A stretch of 64,000 nucleotides of DNA. It comes from Calamus simplicifolius. Taxonomy: Eukaryota > Streptophyta > Magnoliopsida > Arecales > Arecaceae. The notes under the pieces were generated by a model that saw only the letters and a program-made list of their open reading frames with translations, had not been told where the DNA came from and ran no database searches. Shown here piece after piece: positions 38,201 through 48,451 of the stretch. Position 1 is the stretch's first letter. Every line of letters starts with the position of its first letter. The stretch covers positions 475,370 to 539,369 of the forward strand of contig UESW01004998.1 in NCBI GenBank assembly GCA_900491605.1. The letters run 5' to 3'. The position numbers and the translations under genes were made by a program.

Positions 38201-38693
38201 TTATTCTTTATCACAGATAGAGATAGAGGTAGACCTAAACTAACATGAACAGAAATAATTAAGAAATATATAACTATTTGTAATTTGAGTGTGACTTAGT
38301 CCTAAATAGAGAAGAGTGGAGAAAGCAGATTTATGTAGCCAACCCTATATAATTGGGAAAAGGCTTAGATGAGCTGAGCTGAGTATTCTTTATCACTACA
38401 TAAAGCACCTCAAGAACTTATATTGGGATTCTATTTTATCAGTGTATGTTATGAATCACAAAAAATGCACATTTCTTTAATCTAGATTTAATTCCAATGA
38501 CAGTCTATACATATTTTTTTTTGACAATTTCAGCTGTGTTCTGTACTAATCTATTTTTTTAAAATGACAACAGGGTAGGGAGGAAACAAATAGAACGTTG
38601 ACTATTGATGTTGCTGGAAGTTCTAGCATTTCTAATGAATTTACCGATAGCTTTGTGCAATGGGTTGCAAATGGAGGGACTATCAGTCGTTGA
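22416..38693 (+). CDS. SAC3: SAC-domain polyphosphoinositide phosphatase (SAC2-5 type)
   Basis: Removes phosphate from phosphoinositides on endomembranes (in Arabidopsis, SAC2-5 act at the tonoplast; family knowledge). Sixteen exons with GT/AG borders: 22416-22583, 23812-24016, 24128-24293, 24998-25219, 26121-26197, 26359-26546, 26652-26749, 26940-27073, 27189-27317, 29087-29492, 31428-31549, 31658-31771, 34497-34694, 35191-35346, 36599-36701, 38574-38693. All phases agree except exon 4. The SAC domain spans about residues 110-620; the catalytic CX5R site is RTNCIDCLDRTN near residue 530. The C-terminal tail ends DSFVQWVANGG, as in SAC3-like proteins. Exon 4 lacks one base near 25083 (SLQR then shifted CDRETEQVLYETMF), giving an early stop. 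Expected length is about 868 residues if that base is an error. Paralogue number is uncertain. Confidence 0.93.
22840..23125. mobile_element. MITE-like inverted-repeat element in SAC intron 1
   Basis: Begins CCCTGTTTGGCTCATGATCC with AAAACTGTTTTCGAAAAC close inside, and ends with the inverse, TTTTCGAAAACTGTTCGACC then AAACAC. The arms are imperfect over about 30 bp. No coding sequence; target duplication not clear. Confidence 0.5.
23224..23302. repeat. (TA)n/(CATA)n microsatellite in SAC intron 1
   Basis: About 35 bases of TA repeats followed by CATACATATACATACACATA type repeats. Confidence 0.9.
27318..29086 (+). other. SAC intron 9 (1.77 kb)
   Basis: No transposon ends recognised. A 114-codon minus-strand open frame at 28266-28610 has no recognisable family and lies wholly within the intron, so it is not called. 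Confidence 0.6.
31078..31142. repeat. poly(C) and (AAAG)n/(AATG)n microsatellite in SAC intron 10
   Basis: A C run of about 13 followed by A run, GAAA repeats and TGAA repeats. Confidence 0.9.
31772..34496 (+). other. SAC intron 12 (2.7 kb) with a poly(G) run
   Basis: The largest intron. It contains a G run of about 23 bases at 32265-32287 preceded by a T-rich tract. A 25-base phrase, CATCTATCATCATTGATTTTGG, occurs twice near 34316 and 34364. No transposon recognised. Confidence 0.6.
36958..37395 (+). mobile_element. RTE-type LINE 3' fragment in SAC intron 15
   Basis: Translates in pieces to the C-terminal part of plant RTE ORF2: the AGCTATGCTATATGGAACAG segment (AMLYGTEYW), AGAAATGCGCATGTTAAGAT (EMRMLR), and ends CATGTAGCCAACCCCATGTA then GTTGGGAAAAGGCTT, the usual end of these elements. 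Same strand as the gene. Decayed. Confidence 0.8.
38212..38390 (+). mobile_element. second RTE 3' fragment in SAC intron 15
   Basis: GATAGAGGTAGACCTAAACT through TGTAGCCAACCCTATATAAT and GGGAAAAGGCTTAGATGAGC. Matches the last 180 bases of the fragment at 36958-37395. Confidence 0.75.
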
Positions 38694-39108
38694 GCCGAAG
38701 AAAATCACTCAGCTGAGAGTAGACTTATATTTGTATGAACACAGATGTGACCCACACCTGACAAATTGATACAATCCTTTGATGTTAAAGTTCTTTTCTG
38801 TAAACCTCCAATATTCAATTACAAACATGAATATATAAACATACATTTTTTCTATCAACAATAAGTTCTGGCATTTCTAATGAATTTACTGACAGCTTTG
38901 TGCAATGTGTTGCAAATGGAGGGACTTTGTTATTGAGCCGAAGAATATCACTCAGATGAGAGAGTTAGACTTCTTATATTTGTATGAATACAGATGACCT
39001 ACACCTGACAAATAGATACAATTCTTTGATGTTAAAAGTACTTTTCTGTAAACCTCCAATATTCACTTACAAACATGAATATATAAACATACATTTTTTT
39101 TTCATCAA
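38618..39108 (+). repeat. 245-bp tandem duplication of SAC last exon and 3' UTR
   Basis: Unit 1 38618-38862 holds the last 76 coding bases, the TGA and 3' UTR. Unit 2, 38863-39108, repeats it with small changes, including ATGTGTTGCAAATGG for ATGGGTTGCAAATGG and a GTTATTGAG in place of TCAGTCGTTGAG. Unit 2 has no splice acceptor of its own. Confidence 0.92.
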
Positions 39109-39111
39109 CAA

Positions 39112-39175
39112 TTTTTTTTAGTAGTTTTGACCAGCCGACCCCATGTAGTTTGGGAAAAGGCTTATATGAGTTGAG
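39112..39175 (+). mobile_element. short RTE 3'-end fragment
   Basis: CCGACCCCATGTAGTTTGGG then AAAAGGCTTATATGAGTTGAG, the terminal 60 bases of the RTE family seen in SAC intron 15. It lies just after the second UTR repeat. Confidence 0.6.
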
Positions 39176-40030
39176 TAGTTTTGACCAATTGTGTTTATTT
39201 ATTCCAACATTCTTGAGTGCTGCATGAATAACAATTAATTTCAAACGGAAGCTTTTGATTTGCAGAATCAATGCACAAGGGGAGAATGCACCCACATGGG
39301 ACCATGAAGTTCAGCATGGCTTGTGATTCAAAGCATTTTGGATCAAATCCAATAACGTGTAATTACGTGTAATAGATTAACCTCAGAATCACCTCACAAT
39401 CTACTATCGTTACGATCCTCAGATTAACCATGGTTACGATGATAGCAATCAAAACATTTTGGATCAAATCCTCAAAATTTATGGCGAGACTAGTGCTACA
39501 ATCACCAACAACCATGCTGGTTACCACCATGAAATCCTGCCTCTATTCCAGCGGATAACTGCCACCACGATTGCTGTTGCTGCTTGTCATAGCAATAATA
39601 ATAATAACAGTAAAACTAGCAGCAGCAATAGTGATGGCGATAGATATAAGAATAAATTTTTAGAGCCACCCATCCAAATAAATCAATCACATTCTACATT
39701 TTCTTGCACGATCCGACCAGTGTGGAAAGAGCACATTGCAGCAGCAGCGATAACATACAACTTGCTCCAAAAACAACAGCACAAATAATATTAACTAGAA
39801 GCCCCGAACATCAAACTATGCTCACTGAACTTTCAAAATTTACTGATGTCACGTTTCAATATTAAAAAGTAAAAAAGAAAGAAAAAAAAAAAAAAAACTC
39901 ATCACCCCTCATCCATGGGCAAGATAATTTGTAGCGAGAATTCGAAGTAAAAAAAAAAAAAAACTTCTCAAAAGCACAACGATTTACTTGCTTTAAGGAA
40001 CTTTGGCATGTGAGATACTTGAAACTGCAA
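39176..40030. other. intergenic space between convergent SAC and RPSA
   Basis: Holds the RPSA 3' UTR on the minus strand and an AATAAT-rich low-complexity tract near 39593-39625. A 109-codon plus-strand frame at 39459-39788 is Asn/Ser-rich and has no recognisable family; not called. Confidence 0.5.
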
Positions 40031-43000
40031 TTAGACTGCAGTATCCCATCCTGAGGGAGCAGGTGGTGCAGCCTCCAAACCAGAGGGCTCAACAGGAGGA
40101 ACAGCAGCTTCGATAGGGGGAACAGCAGATGCATCCCATCCATCGCCAGCAACAGGGGCTGCTCAGAAAAAGAGAAGGGAAAAAATAGAGCTTAGAACAA
40201 ACAAATATGAAAATCTCAATAACGCAACCTCTACAAATAGCAACAAGAATGAGAAGGGAATGCACGCATATATGCACATCATATATGGTCAGTAATAGTC
40301 AATATAGTTGACCAGCACATATTCACATGGCAAGTGTGGATAACAAGCAAAAACAGTTTCGGCAGCAACACTAAAACTACACCCTGCAGAATAACTCTGA
40401 CAAGAAACACTGACAAGAAAACAAAAAAGATGATGAAGCATATCTTGCTTCACTGCATTGTGTGTTCAGCAGGCTTACCATGTGGGGTATAAAGGATCAA
40501 TTGCATCTGATGAAGTAAACAACTCCATCCATAATGGTATGAGCCTTGTCTACGGTAGTCATGCTTGCAATCCTATGAAAATAAAGTTACTGACAAGATA
40601 ATCAGGAAGGCCACAGAGACCTTAAATTTTGAGGCAGATCATAAACCAAGGTGCACACCCATGACAGACTAAACAGTACGCCAAAACGGTTCCCAGGAGA
40701 AATATATAGAGTCTGTGATTTTTAAGTTGTTTTTAAGTTGTCTGAAGACAAACTTCAAGCAAGTAGATAGCTACAATTACGCTCAGTATGCTGAATAAAA
40801 AGTTTACACACAGGATAACCATGAAGTTCCACGAATGAAGAGAAACTGAGTAACAAGGATCATAGCAATGAACAAAAAAATTTGGTCAAATTAGAAGGAT
40901 GGGAGCGACAGCAGGTACAGCTCCCGCATCAGGCACCCACTGTTGAGCAGTCCACTGATCAGCGGGTACAATATCAGTGTAATCAGCAATTGCACCATAC
41001 TCAGGGGCCACTGGAGCCTCCTCTTCCTGTTCCTTGGCTTCCTCAGGATCCCTGTAGAAAAATAGATCGACCTGTGCAGACCACATAACTGAATCAGAAA
41101 CTGAAAGATATAATTACACATATCCCTAACATCACCAGAGAAAAGATAAATGATCATAATATTTAGAGCAAAGAGGAAATAATTTTAATGAAAAGTGAGG
41201 ATTAGAAAACCCAAAGAAATTATAAGTTAACAAATTCTTGTTCTCTGTAGAAATAAGTAGTGTTTACTGCTGGAGAACCTGAAGAGATACCAAAAATAAA
41301 AGCTACTAATAACTGCACAAAAACCAAACTGTATACAAAAACGATTAGGCAGAGATGATTCCAGCAAATCATAAAAACCTTTTTTTTTTTTTTTTGTCAT
41401 TTCAGACAACTGATGTAAATTAACTCCCACCATTAGTTACAAAACAACACTCAAGGAAACCAAGACTCAAAACAACGTATGGCCTATAGAATCATTTCTT
41501 CTCCAAGAAGATTAGTTGATAATGCTTCAAAGTGAAGAGGGCTGAAAAAATTAAAAGCACGTAAGCTAGTTATCTCTTACCATCACTTCCCATTTGTGCC
41601 CAGGAGCAATAGTGCCACGCATCTGCAGAACCATCCTAGCCGATAACCAGAAGAGGCAGCCAATACTGTGCTTCCCTTTATTGTTTGCAGAAATTCCGAT
41701 ATCAACATATCGCATTGGAGAATCAGTGTCACAGAAGGCAATTGTTGGAATATTCCCCAGAGCAGATTCCTTGATAGGCTGCAGGTTTTAAACAGAAGGA
41801 ATTAATAAATCCATTTCCTGCCCAAATACTAAAATCCCTATCTTTGTCACTGATAAATTTACCTGATGATCAGTTCTAGGATCTGTAAGGATGAGAAGAC
41901 GTGGCTTACTAAAGGATGTCTGAAGCTGATTGGTGAAAGTTCCATGTGTGTGCCTTCCAGCAATAGCATAAGCACCTACGTACTAAGCAAACTTCAAGAC
42001 AGCTCTCTGACCATGTGGCCTTGCAGACTGAACAATAATATCCTGAGGATTCTCAATGGCAACAATGACCCTAGCTGCCAGCTGAAGTTTTTCCCAAGTT
42101 TTACCAAGATTGATGATGAAGATACCTGAATAATTAAAACAGCATGAGTTTTCCAAGACAACTCATTGATGTAAGAAATCATAAAAGATGTAGTGCTATT
42201 AAAAAAAAAAAAATGAAAGCACAAAAAAGGAACAAAATATAAATTAATTAATATAGCTACTGTTCAATCATGAGTAATAATTAAAAAATATATAAAATTT
42301 ATAATAAAAAGCTTTTGCATGGGACTTATCTAGATTTAAGAAAACCAAAGCATCGTACTAACGGGAGCAACTCAGATCTGCAAAGTTGCAGAAGCTATAC
42401 AAATTCAACTGATCGAAATACAGTTAGCAATCTGACCTCTATTATTTTCTACAATAACAACAAAGCCTTAATCCCAAACTAGTTGGCACCACTCACCTCA
42501 TTTATTTTTCTATATAGATATGGCTTGTTTTAAGAATTCACTTATCGTGTTTAGCTTTTCAAAGATTAAGCAATGATACTAAAGGAAAGTATTGTCATAA
42601 CCCAGGGAAATTGGTTATTGGTGTCAGTAAGCCATGCATCCGCCATTCCCAACTCCCGATTCTTAAAGCAGTCAGAAACTTCTTGCCGCTTCATGATGAC
42701 AGCTATAATGAGTGTCAGGGTTGGCAGATTTGACAACCTACAAACTATTTTGGTGCTTGACTCTTAACATATCACATCAAAAACCAAATTCATAAGAGCA
42801 TCATCCCAGCTACTTGTGATTGGCTGTATAAATCTTTCTATGTGATTCATTCCAATACAGAATTACATTCATTGTCCAATATAAACATAAAGCTTTATGA
42901 ATGATCTTTCCTCAATTTCATCAATGCCCCCCTCTCAATATATGAAATCTCTGTGTTTTCAAACATTAAAAAACAATAACAGGTAAAACAACGATTTCAG

Positions 43001-43995
43001 GCAGGTGGTAGCGTTCAAACTCAGGCTTGCACATTTTCCTTTATTACAGACTCCCTGACTCATCAAGGGACATTTGTAAAGGATGAAAACAAATACGCTG
43101 CCCTCAATTCATGCTACCACCGGGCTAGCTTCAAAGTATAATCTCCAACCGCCACCTATAGATACAGCCCCCATCCACCACAAAATTCTCATCTATCCCA
43201 TGCCTATCTCATGTACATTGACTCTATCAATCATTGGACATTGTTGTCCAATATAACTTCTGAACCATATTGTTATCAAACAAAAATTCTCCTTGCTTAT
43301 AGAAAAAGGTTCACCAAAAGAGTTGAATAACAGAAAAAATCAAGGATCACAAAACGAACGCTACAATAAAAAACAAACCAATAAATCAATAAATTATTCC
43401 CAAACCATCACGAATACTGCGCCCCCACCCCGGATTCATTATCAGAAACTTTATACCATTAAAAAAAAACAGAAAATAAGAAAAAATTATGTCAACAGAT
43501 ATATCAAGGCACGGTTAAAATTTATCCAGTGACTTCCAAATTTCTGTTTATCCAACAGAATCAGAGCAAACAAGCGCCAAAAAAATTAATTAATTAAAAA
43601 AAAAACAAATTAGAACTCAACTTAAGAGGCCTAAAATACTAAAGATTTTCAGAGCTAACCATAGAGTATGAAATGAAATACTATCCCCAAATCGGAACTT
43701 GAGTTCTTGATCAGCCTAATCCACTAGACCTCAAAAAAAAAAAAAAAAAAAAACATTAGATGTTTATAAACAATCCAACCTATCGCCTTTTCTCATCATA
43801 ACGCGATAAATTTACAGGTCGGAAGAGGAAAAGGATTCCAAGGGCTAGGGTTAAACCTCGGATACCGTCCGATCTTCGCTTGAAGACGTAGCGCTCCATC
43901 TGGAAGTTGCAGTTCTTAGTGCCGAGATGGACGTCGGCGGCGAGCATTATCTGGATGTCCTGCTCCTTCTGAGAGAGCACCCGCGTCGTCGCCAT
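40031..43995 (-). pseudogene. RPSA: 40S ribosomal protein SA gene with premature stop
   Basis: RPSA (uS2) is a 40S ribosomal subunit protein needed for small-subunit maturation. Exons on the minus strand: 43995-43866 (LSQKEQDIQIMLAADVHLGT, NFQMERYVFKRRSDG), 42125-41863 (NLGKTWEKLQLAARVIVAIE, AYAIAGRHTHGTFTNQLQTS), 41778-41581 (NIPTIAFCDTDSPMRYVDIG, KHSIGCLFWLSARMVLQMRG), 41071 to about 40890 (VDLFFYRDPEEAKEQEEEAP), and 40158-40031 (ends PAPSGWDTAV). Exon 2 carries an in-frame TAG at 41985-41983 where the family has Gln (KFA*YVGAYAIAGRH), a C-to-T type change. Exon 4 has no donor in phase with exon 5, so a second defect or an unseen small exon is likely. It has introns, so it is not a processed copy. 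Alternatively one base is a sequencing error. Confidence 0.9.
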
Positions 43996-44023
43996 GGCTG
44001 GAACAGCCCCCGGCGGCCGAGCT

Positions 44024-44050
44024 CGAGGGCTAGGGTTAGGGTTTTCAAGG
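44024..44050 (-). promoter_or_regulatory. telo-box in the RPSA leader
   Basis: On the coding strand TTGAAAACCCTAACCCTAGC lies about 35-55 bases before the ATG, next to CCCTTCTCCCTCTCC. AAACCCTAA elements with pyrimidine tracts are usual in plant ribosomal protein genes. Confidence 0.65.
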
Positions 44051-44107
44051 AGAGGGAGAAGGGACTCCGAAATGCCAACCTCTGCGCTTTCGTCTTCCTG
44101 ACCCCCG

Positions 44108-45241
44108 TGTCACACCACTAGAATTCATAGCGGATATCTCTCACTTTCTTCTTTAAAGTGGTCTTCCAAAGGTGTGCGGTGCTAAGGCTGCGCCCGTCTT
44201 AGCCAGCCTTTTATCCAGCAGTGCTTTTAATCCTCATCAGCTCTTTTAAGGATCTTCTTGCTAGTTAGCTGGGTTGTGCTCACCCAGCTTTCTTCCCCAA
44301 GGTTCAGCCTCTATGCACACACCTTCAAGGCTTACAATAGAACGGAAAAAGACTTTCATTCCAACACACTTAGATTACAGCTACCTTCTTCCAAGAAGGC
44401 ACACGACTTCCTCAAGAATCCCATCCGGATCCTCTCCACAAGAATTGCCTCTCTTCCCTTTCTGAATGATTAGCCTCCCTCCCCTTTACATCCAAGCCGC
44501 CCCCCATATATAATGGATTCTGGGATTTCAATTGGACTGCACACATGTACACGGTTCAGCCTCACATGCTTTAGCTCACACACCTAGCACCATCTCACTA
44601 AACCTCATCTAACTTAGGTTATCAAACCCTCTTTGACTGTTTGCAACTAGCCACTATGTTAGATTACATGTGCTTTGCTAATCACTTCAGCTATGCGCAT
44701 CGTCCTGTGCATGCCTAGCTTGCGCGCTGCTCCGGCGCAAGCTAGCGTCCGCCCGATCCTACACTTTCGTCTCGGTCCGTCTCGCTCCGCACCCTCACTC
44801 GTCAACATGCCCGCACGCACCATACAGTGTCCCGCGTACCGCGTCACCTCTGCACTTGCGCCCAGCACATGTCACGTCCAGTCTCGCGTGCGCCCACGCC
44901 TGTCGCGTCCGACCTGCGCACTCGCTCGCCTGGCCCGCTCGTCTGTGCTGCGCCCGGTTTGGGTCACGAACCTCAACTAAACCATGCACGCTCGCTGCAC
45001 ACGTGCTGCCCAGTCCTACTCATGCCTTGCCGACCCCGGCACTCGCCCCATTCGGCCTTGGGCTCATCTTAGTAGCGGCCCACCTCGACCTCGGCGTCGG
45101 CGATAGCCCACCTCGGTCTTGGTGTTGGTCTCGGCGTCGGCCTTGGCAACGGCGTCGGCCTCGCTTATCTCCACCGCGGCCAATCTCATCCGCACTTGGC
45201 CCTGCGGATGCGCGCACATGCGCGATGTCAGGGTGGTGACA
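44108..45241 (-). repeat. 3' LTR of the gypsy-type element
   Basis: 1134 bp. Lies directly upstream of RPSA on the same strand, so any promoter in the LTR would read toward RPSA. Confidence 0.95.
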
Positions 45242-45365
45242 TTTCTCCTCGGGCAGAGAAGACCGATGCCCTCGTCGGTACCTTTCGCAAGTATTGCCGC
45301 ACTTGCTCCTCAAACCTCCATCAATTTGCTGCCCGTTTCCAAGTAACTCCAGCTGCTGCCCTGCA

Positions 45366-46412
45366 CTATGCCTGAAATCTGCACTTGCTGTGCATGGGAT
45401 CTGTGCGCTCCGCCCATACTCCTCGCGCACTCCATGTCCACCAAACAGTGCATGCTCTACGCTCTCTTGCTGGGCACACTCGGCTGCAATAAAAGCGCCC
45501 GCTGTGCTCCTGATTGTGCACGTCCAACCCCCTAGAAACACATACACTTTGCACCATCTGCTGTGCGTGCCCTGCTGATGGATATGCGCGCACCACACCA
45601 CCTGGCTGCATGCTCCCGGTTGCTGAAAATGCGTGTCTCCCTTGGCTGTGCACGTCCAAACATTTCAGCAACTCATCCATTTGCTTCCTTGGCTCCCTCA
45701 ACTTATTAGGAACCTTTTGGCAAAGTGTTTGCTTAGGTGACAAGGTCCCCAGCATCAACTCAACCTGATAGCCAATGCTTCTCCTTAGAACCTCAACATC
45801 ATCCTCCACCTTTCTTATTGCTGCAACACAAGTTCCTTCTCCTCTTTTCAGCCCCTTGTTGGCTTGCTTAGCTGAAACCATCAATCCTTTCTCACTTGGA
45901 TTAGAACTTTCAGCTCTTACAAAACATGAAGACCCTTCATCATCCACCAACATGCCTTTCAAATGAGGAATGAATGAAACCTTTGCATGGATGAAAAACT
46001 CCATTCCCAAAATCAGATCAAAGTCATCTAAGGGAACAATCATCAAATTGCAAGACTTCTTCCAACTGCCCACTTCCAAGACCACGTTGGCACAACCATG
46101 GACCGGCATAACTCCCGAATTCACAGCTTTTACCTTGCTGGAATTCTGCACCACCTTGAGCTTCAACCTCTCAGCTTCCCTTTGAGACATGAAGTTGTTG
46201 GTAGCACCCGAATCCATCATGGCTCTAACACATGCACCATTGATCTTGACACTCACATACATCAAATCAGCAAAGTCCTTAGGCACCTTCTCCATCTTGG
46301 CTCCAATAGCATTCACCAATTGAAGTGGGTTCACCCCTGATGTAGATTCCTCTCTACCTTGCTTTCCTCCTTTTGTGAGACTAAGACATTCAACACTTGC
46401 CTTTTTGGACAA
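45366..46412 (-). CDS. gypsy aspartic protease with non-pol tail
   Basis: A 348-codon frame after gag. The retropepsin site MDSGATNNFMS lies near residue 66, followed by MIVPLDDFDLILGMEFF near 125, the usual second protease block. After about residue 170 no RT is found; the tail (LLKCLDVHSQGRHAFSATGS and a Cys/Arg/Trp-rich end) is unfamiliar and reaches the polypurine region. The word CLDVHSQG recurs as GLDVHNQE, hinting at internal duplication. The frame overlaps gag; the Met used here is not a known start, and the protein is likely made as a gag fusion. Confidence 0.8.
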   Translation of the reverse strand: MSKKASVECLSLTKGGKQGREESTSGVNPLQLVNAIGAKMEKVPKDFADLMYVSVKINGACVRAMMDSGATNNFMSQREAERLKLKVVQNSSKVKAVNSGVMPVHGCANVVLEVGSWKKSCNLMIVPLDDFDLILGMEFFIHAKVSFIPHLKGMLVDDEGSSCFVRAESSNPSEKGLMVSAKQANKGLKRGEGTCVAAIRKVEDDVEVLRRSIGYQVELMLGTLSPKQTLCQKVPNKLREPRKQMDELLKCLDVHSQGRHAFSATGSMQPGGVVRAYPSAGHAQQMVQSVCVSRGLDVHNQEHSGRFYCSRVCPARERRACTVWWTWSARGVWAERTDPMHSKCRFQA

Positions 46413-47422
46413 TTTCTTGCTCGATGAGCTTCACCACAAATGAAGCAACCCCATGAGTTCTTCTTTCCTTGAAAAAAAGGCTGTGGTTCCACCTTTCCAC
46501 CATCATCTTCCTTCTTTTCCTTGCCCATTGCACCTTTCTTTTTCCACTTCTGATCTCTGGTTATTTTCCCCTCAACCAGCTTTGCCTTCTCCTTTTGACC
46601 TCCATCCAAATGTAGATTCCGGAAATCAATAAGAGCTTCAGCCGCTGCAATGGCTGATGGCAAATCTTTGACTCCTTGACGCCTTAATTCTGTTTGAGCC
46701 CAAGGCTGCAAACCAGAAATAAAGTTGAATAGCTTATCTTCTTCACTCATATTGGTGATGTCCAACATTAGGGAACTAAACTCTTTCACATATTCCCTTG
46801 TAGTACCAGTTTGTCTCAACTTCTTCAAGGAATCCCTTGCAATCCAAGCTACATTGCAAGGTAAGAACTGCTCCCTGAGTTCCCTTTTCAGCTGCTCCCA
46901 AGATTTAATCTTAGGCCTACCCGAGCTCAAATCATCTAACACCCGGGTTCTCCACCAAAGTTTAGCATCATCTCCAAGATACATCGTTGCAAGATTGACT
47001 TGATTCATCTCAGGAATTCCCATGGCTTTGAAATAATTTTTCAGATCCCATATGAAGTTTTCTAACTCTTTGGCATCCCGATTCCCATTGAAAACCTTTG
47101 GATCAGGAACCTTCACTTTGAACGACTGATCTGAATTAGATGAAGATGGCCCAGCCCCATTGACCAGCGCCTTCCTTAGCAACTTCACCTCATCTTCCAG
47201 CCCTTGAATCCTCTCCAAAATGCCAGATATGTTCTCAGATTGCTTAGCCCGTTGATGGTCACTGCGCACCACCAAGTCTCGGACTAGTTCTTCTTGGGCA
47301 GCATGCATTCCTTCCAGCTTCTCCTGATGAACAGCCACCATGGTAACAAGGTCCAGTACCCCGTCTCCATCTGGTTTCCCAACAATCTCCTCAAGTCTAG
47401 CAACTCTCTCGGCAATTGTCAT
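46331..47422 (-). CDS. gypsy gag polyprotein, intact 363-codon frame
   Basis: Forms the particle and binds element RNA. The frame opens with MTIAERVARLEEIVG, a coiled-coil-like N-terminus (about residues 1-90), then the retrotransposon gag domain (about 100-260) with NRDAKELENFIWDLKNYF, ATMYLGDDAKLWWRTR and LREQFLP, and ends with a zinc knuckle CFICGEAHRARNC near residue 333. This CX2CX3HX4C form is common in plant gypsy gag. It overlaps the downstream protease frame by 82 bases in a different frame, so a -1 or +1 shift joins them. Intact despite LTR divergence. Confidence 0.9.
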   Translation of the reverse strand: MTIAERVARLEEIVGKPDGDGVLDLVTMVAVHQEKLEGMHAAQEELVRDLVVRSDHQRAKQSENISGILERIQGLEDEVKLLRKALVNGAGPSSSNSDQSFKVKVPDPKVFNGNRDAKELENFIWDLKNYFKAMGIPEMNQVNLATMYLGDDAKLWWRTRVLDDLSSGRPKIKSWEQLKRELREQFLPCNVAWIARDSLKKLRQTGTTREYVKEFSSLMLDITNMSEEDKLFNFISGLQPWAQTELRRQGVKDLPSAIAAAEALIDFRNLHLDGGQKEKAKLVEGKITRDQKWKKKGAMGKEKKEDDGGKVEPQPFFQGKKNSWGCFICGEAHRARNCPKRQVLNVLVSQKEESKVERNLHQG

Positions 47423-48434
47423 GGCTGCACCGTTAAAAAGCTCCTTTCTGGTTTCTTGAATTCAGGTTTCAAACGTTCCTTCAAGACTTCACAACCTCCA
47501 AAAATCTTCCAAGAAACCGTCCACTTCCTTCTCCAAATCCAGATATTCAATCAGCAATCAATCCTTTGCCCAAATAGACACCACACGCCTCCTTCTGGGA
47601 CTGACTTCAAAGCAATTCTGGACCGAGTCCAGAAACTCAGAATCACCTGGACTCCCTGCCAGCTCCTTGATTCTCTCAGTCAACACAATGCAAACCAAAA
47701 CTCCAGCAACACCAAGCTCCAAGAAAACTCAGAACTCTATTCTAGTAGTTTTGAACCCATAGTCAAACCCCTTTTGCTTCCGGATTTGATAGCATACACC
47801 GGTATTGATCAAACAACAATCCAGTCCAAATACTTTCCAGAAATTTCAGATTTAACCAATATGAAATGCAAAGAACTCAAGCAATTCAAATCTGATTCCA
47901 GCTCTTGCCAACAATCAACAAAGAACTTGGTGGGGAAGATGGAATCACTCACTGATTTCAATCAGAAACACCTCCAAAAAGCTTCAGCCGTCCAGCTTGC
48001 TTCCAGCCAGCTGAATACCATCAAGAACTCTCAATCCAGCAGCCTAGATTGAAGTTCTTGCTACCGGCACCTTCCAGATCGGTTCCACACCCAAGAACAA
48101 CGATCAAAGCTCTGGTTCTTCACCAACTTTGATCCAGAAATGCTCCAAGAACCTTCAGCTACTCAAATTGCTCCCAGCTGTCTGAATTGCAATCAAGAAT
48201 TCCAACCATGCAACCCGGATGAAGTCTCTTGATACCAGCACCTTCCAAATCATCCTAGGCCTCAAAAGCACCGCTCAAGGGTTCCCTTCTCCATCAGCCT
48301 CGATCTGGAACTCCTCCAAGAACTCCCAGCCGTCCACGCAACTCCCAGCTAGATCAAAACCACCCAGCCGAGTGATTCTTGGCTGGTTCTTGGCTGCATT
48401 TGAACCAGAACTTAGGAATCACCCAATGAAACAA
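47423..48434 (-). other. untranslated leader of the gypsy-type element with degenerate repeats
   Basis: Between primer site and gag. About 47980-48420 consists of roughly 175-bp degenerate units that share CTTCAGC, CCAGCTG, ATCAAGAA, ACCAGCACCTTCCA or ACCGGCACCTTCCA, and CTCCAAGAA. No convincing gene. Confidence 0.6.
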
Positions 48435-48451
48435 CCTGGCTCTGATACTAC

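Noticed and set aside
39459..39788. 109-codon Asn/Ser-rich plus-strand frame between SAC and RPSA
   Set aside because: Low complexity (AATAAT tract) and no recognisable domain.
40505..40596. Possible C/D-box snoRNA (CTGATGA ... CTGA) opposite RPSA intron 4
   Set aside because: No terminal stem or internal boxes, wrong strand relative to the host gene, and such short boxes arise by chance.
44675..45601. Several 80-190 codon frames rich in Arg, Cys and Ala on both strands
   Set aside because: They lie in the GC-rich LTR and border of the gypsy-type element and occur in many frames at once; compositional artefacts.
47294..48052. 252-codon plus-strand frame across gag and leader
   Set aside because: Antisense to gag, which shows conserved domains; the plus frame has none.
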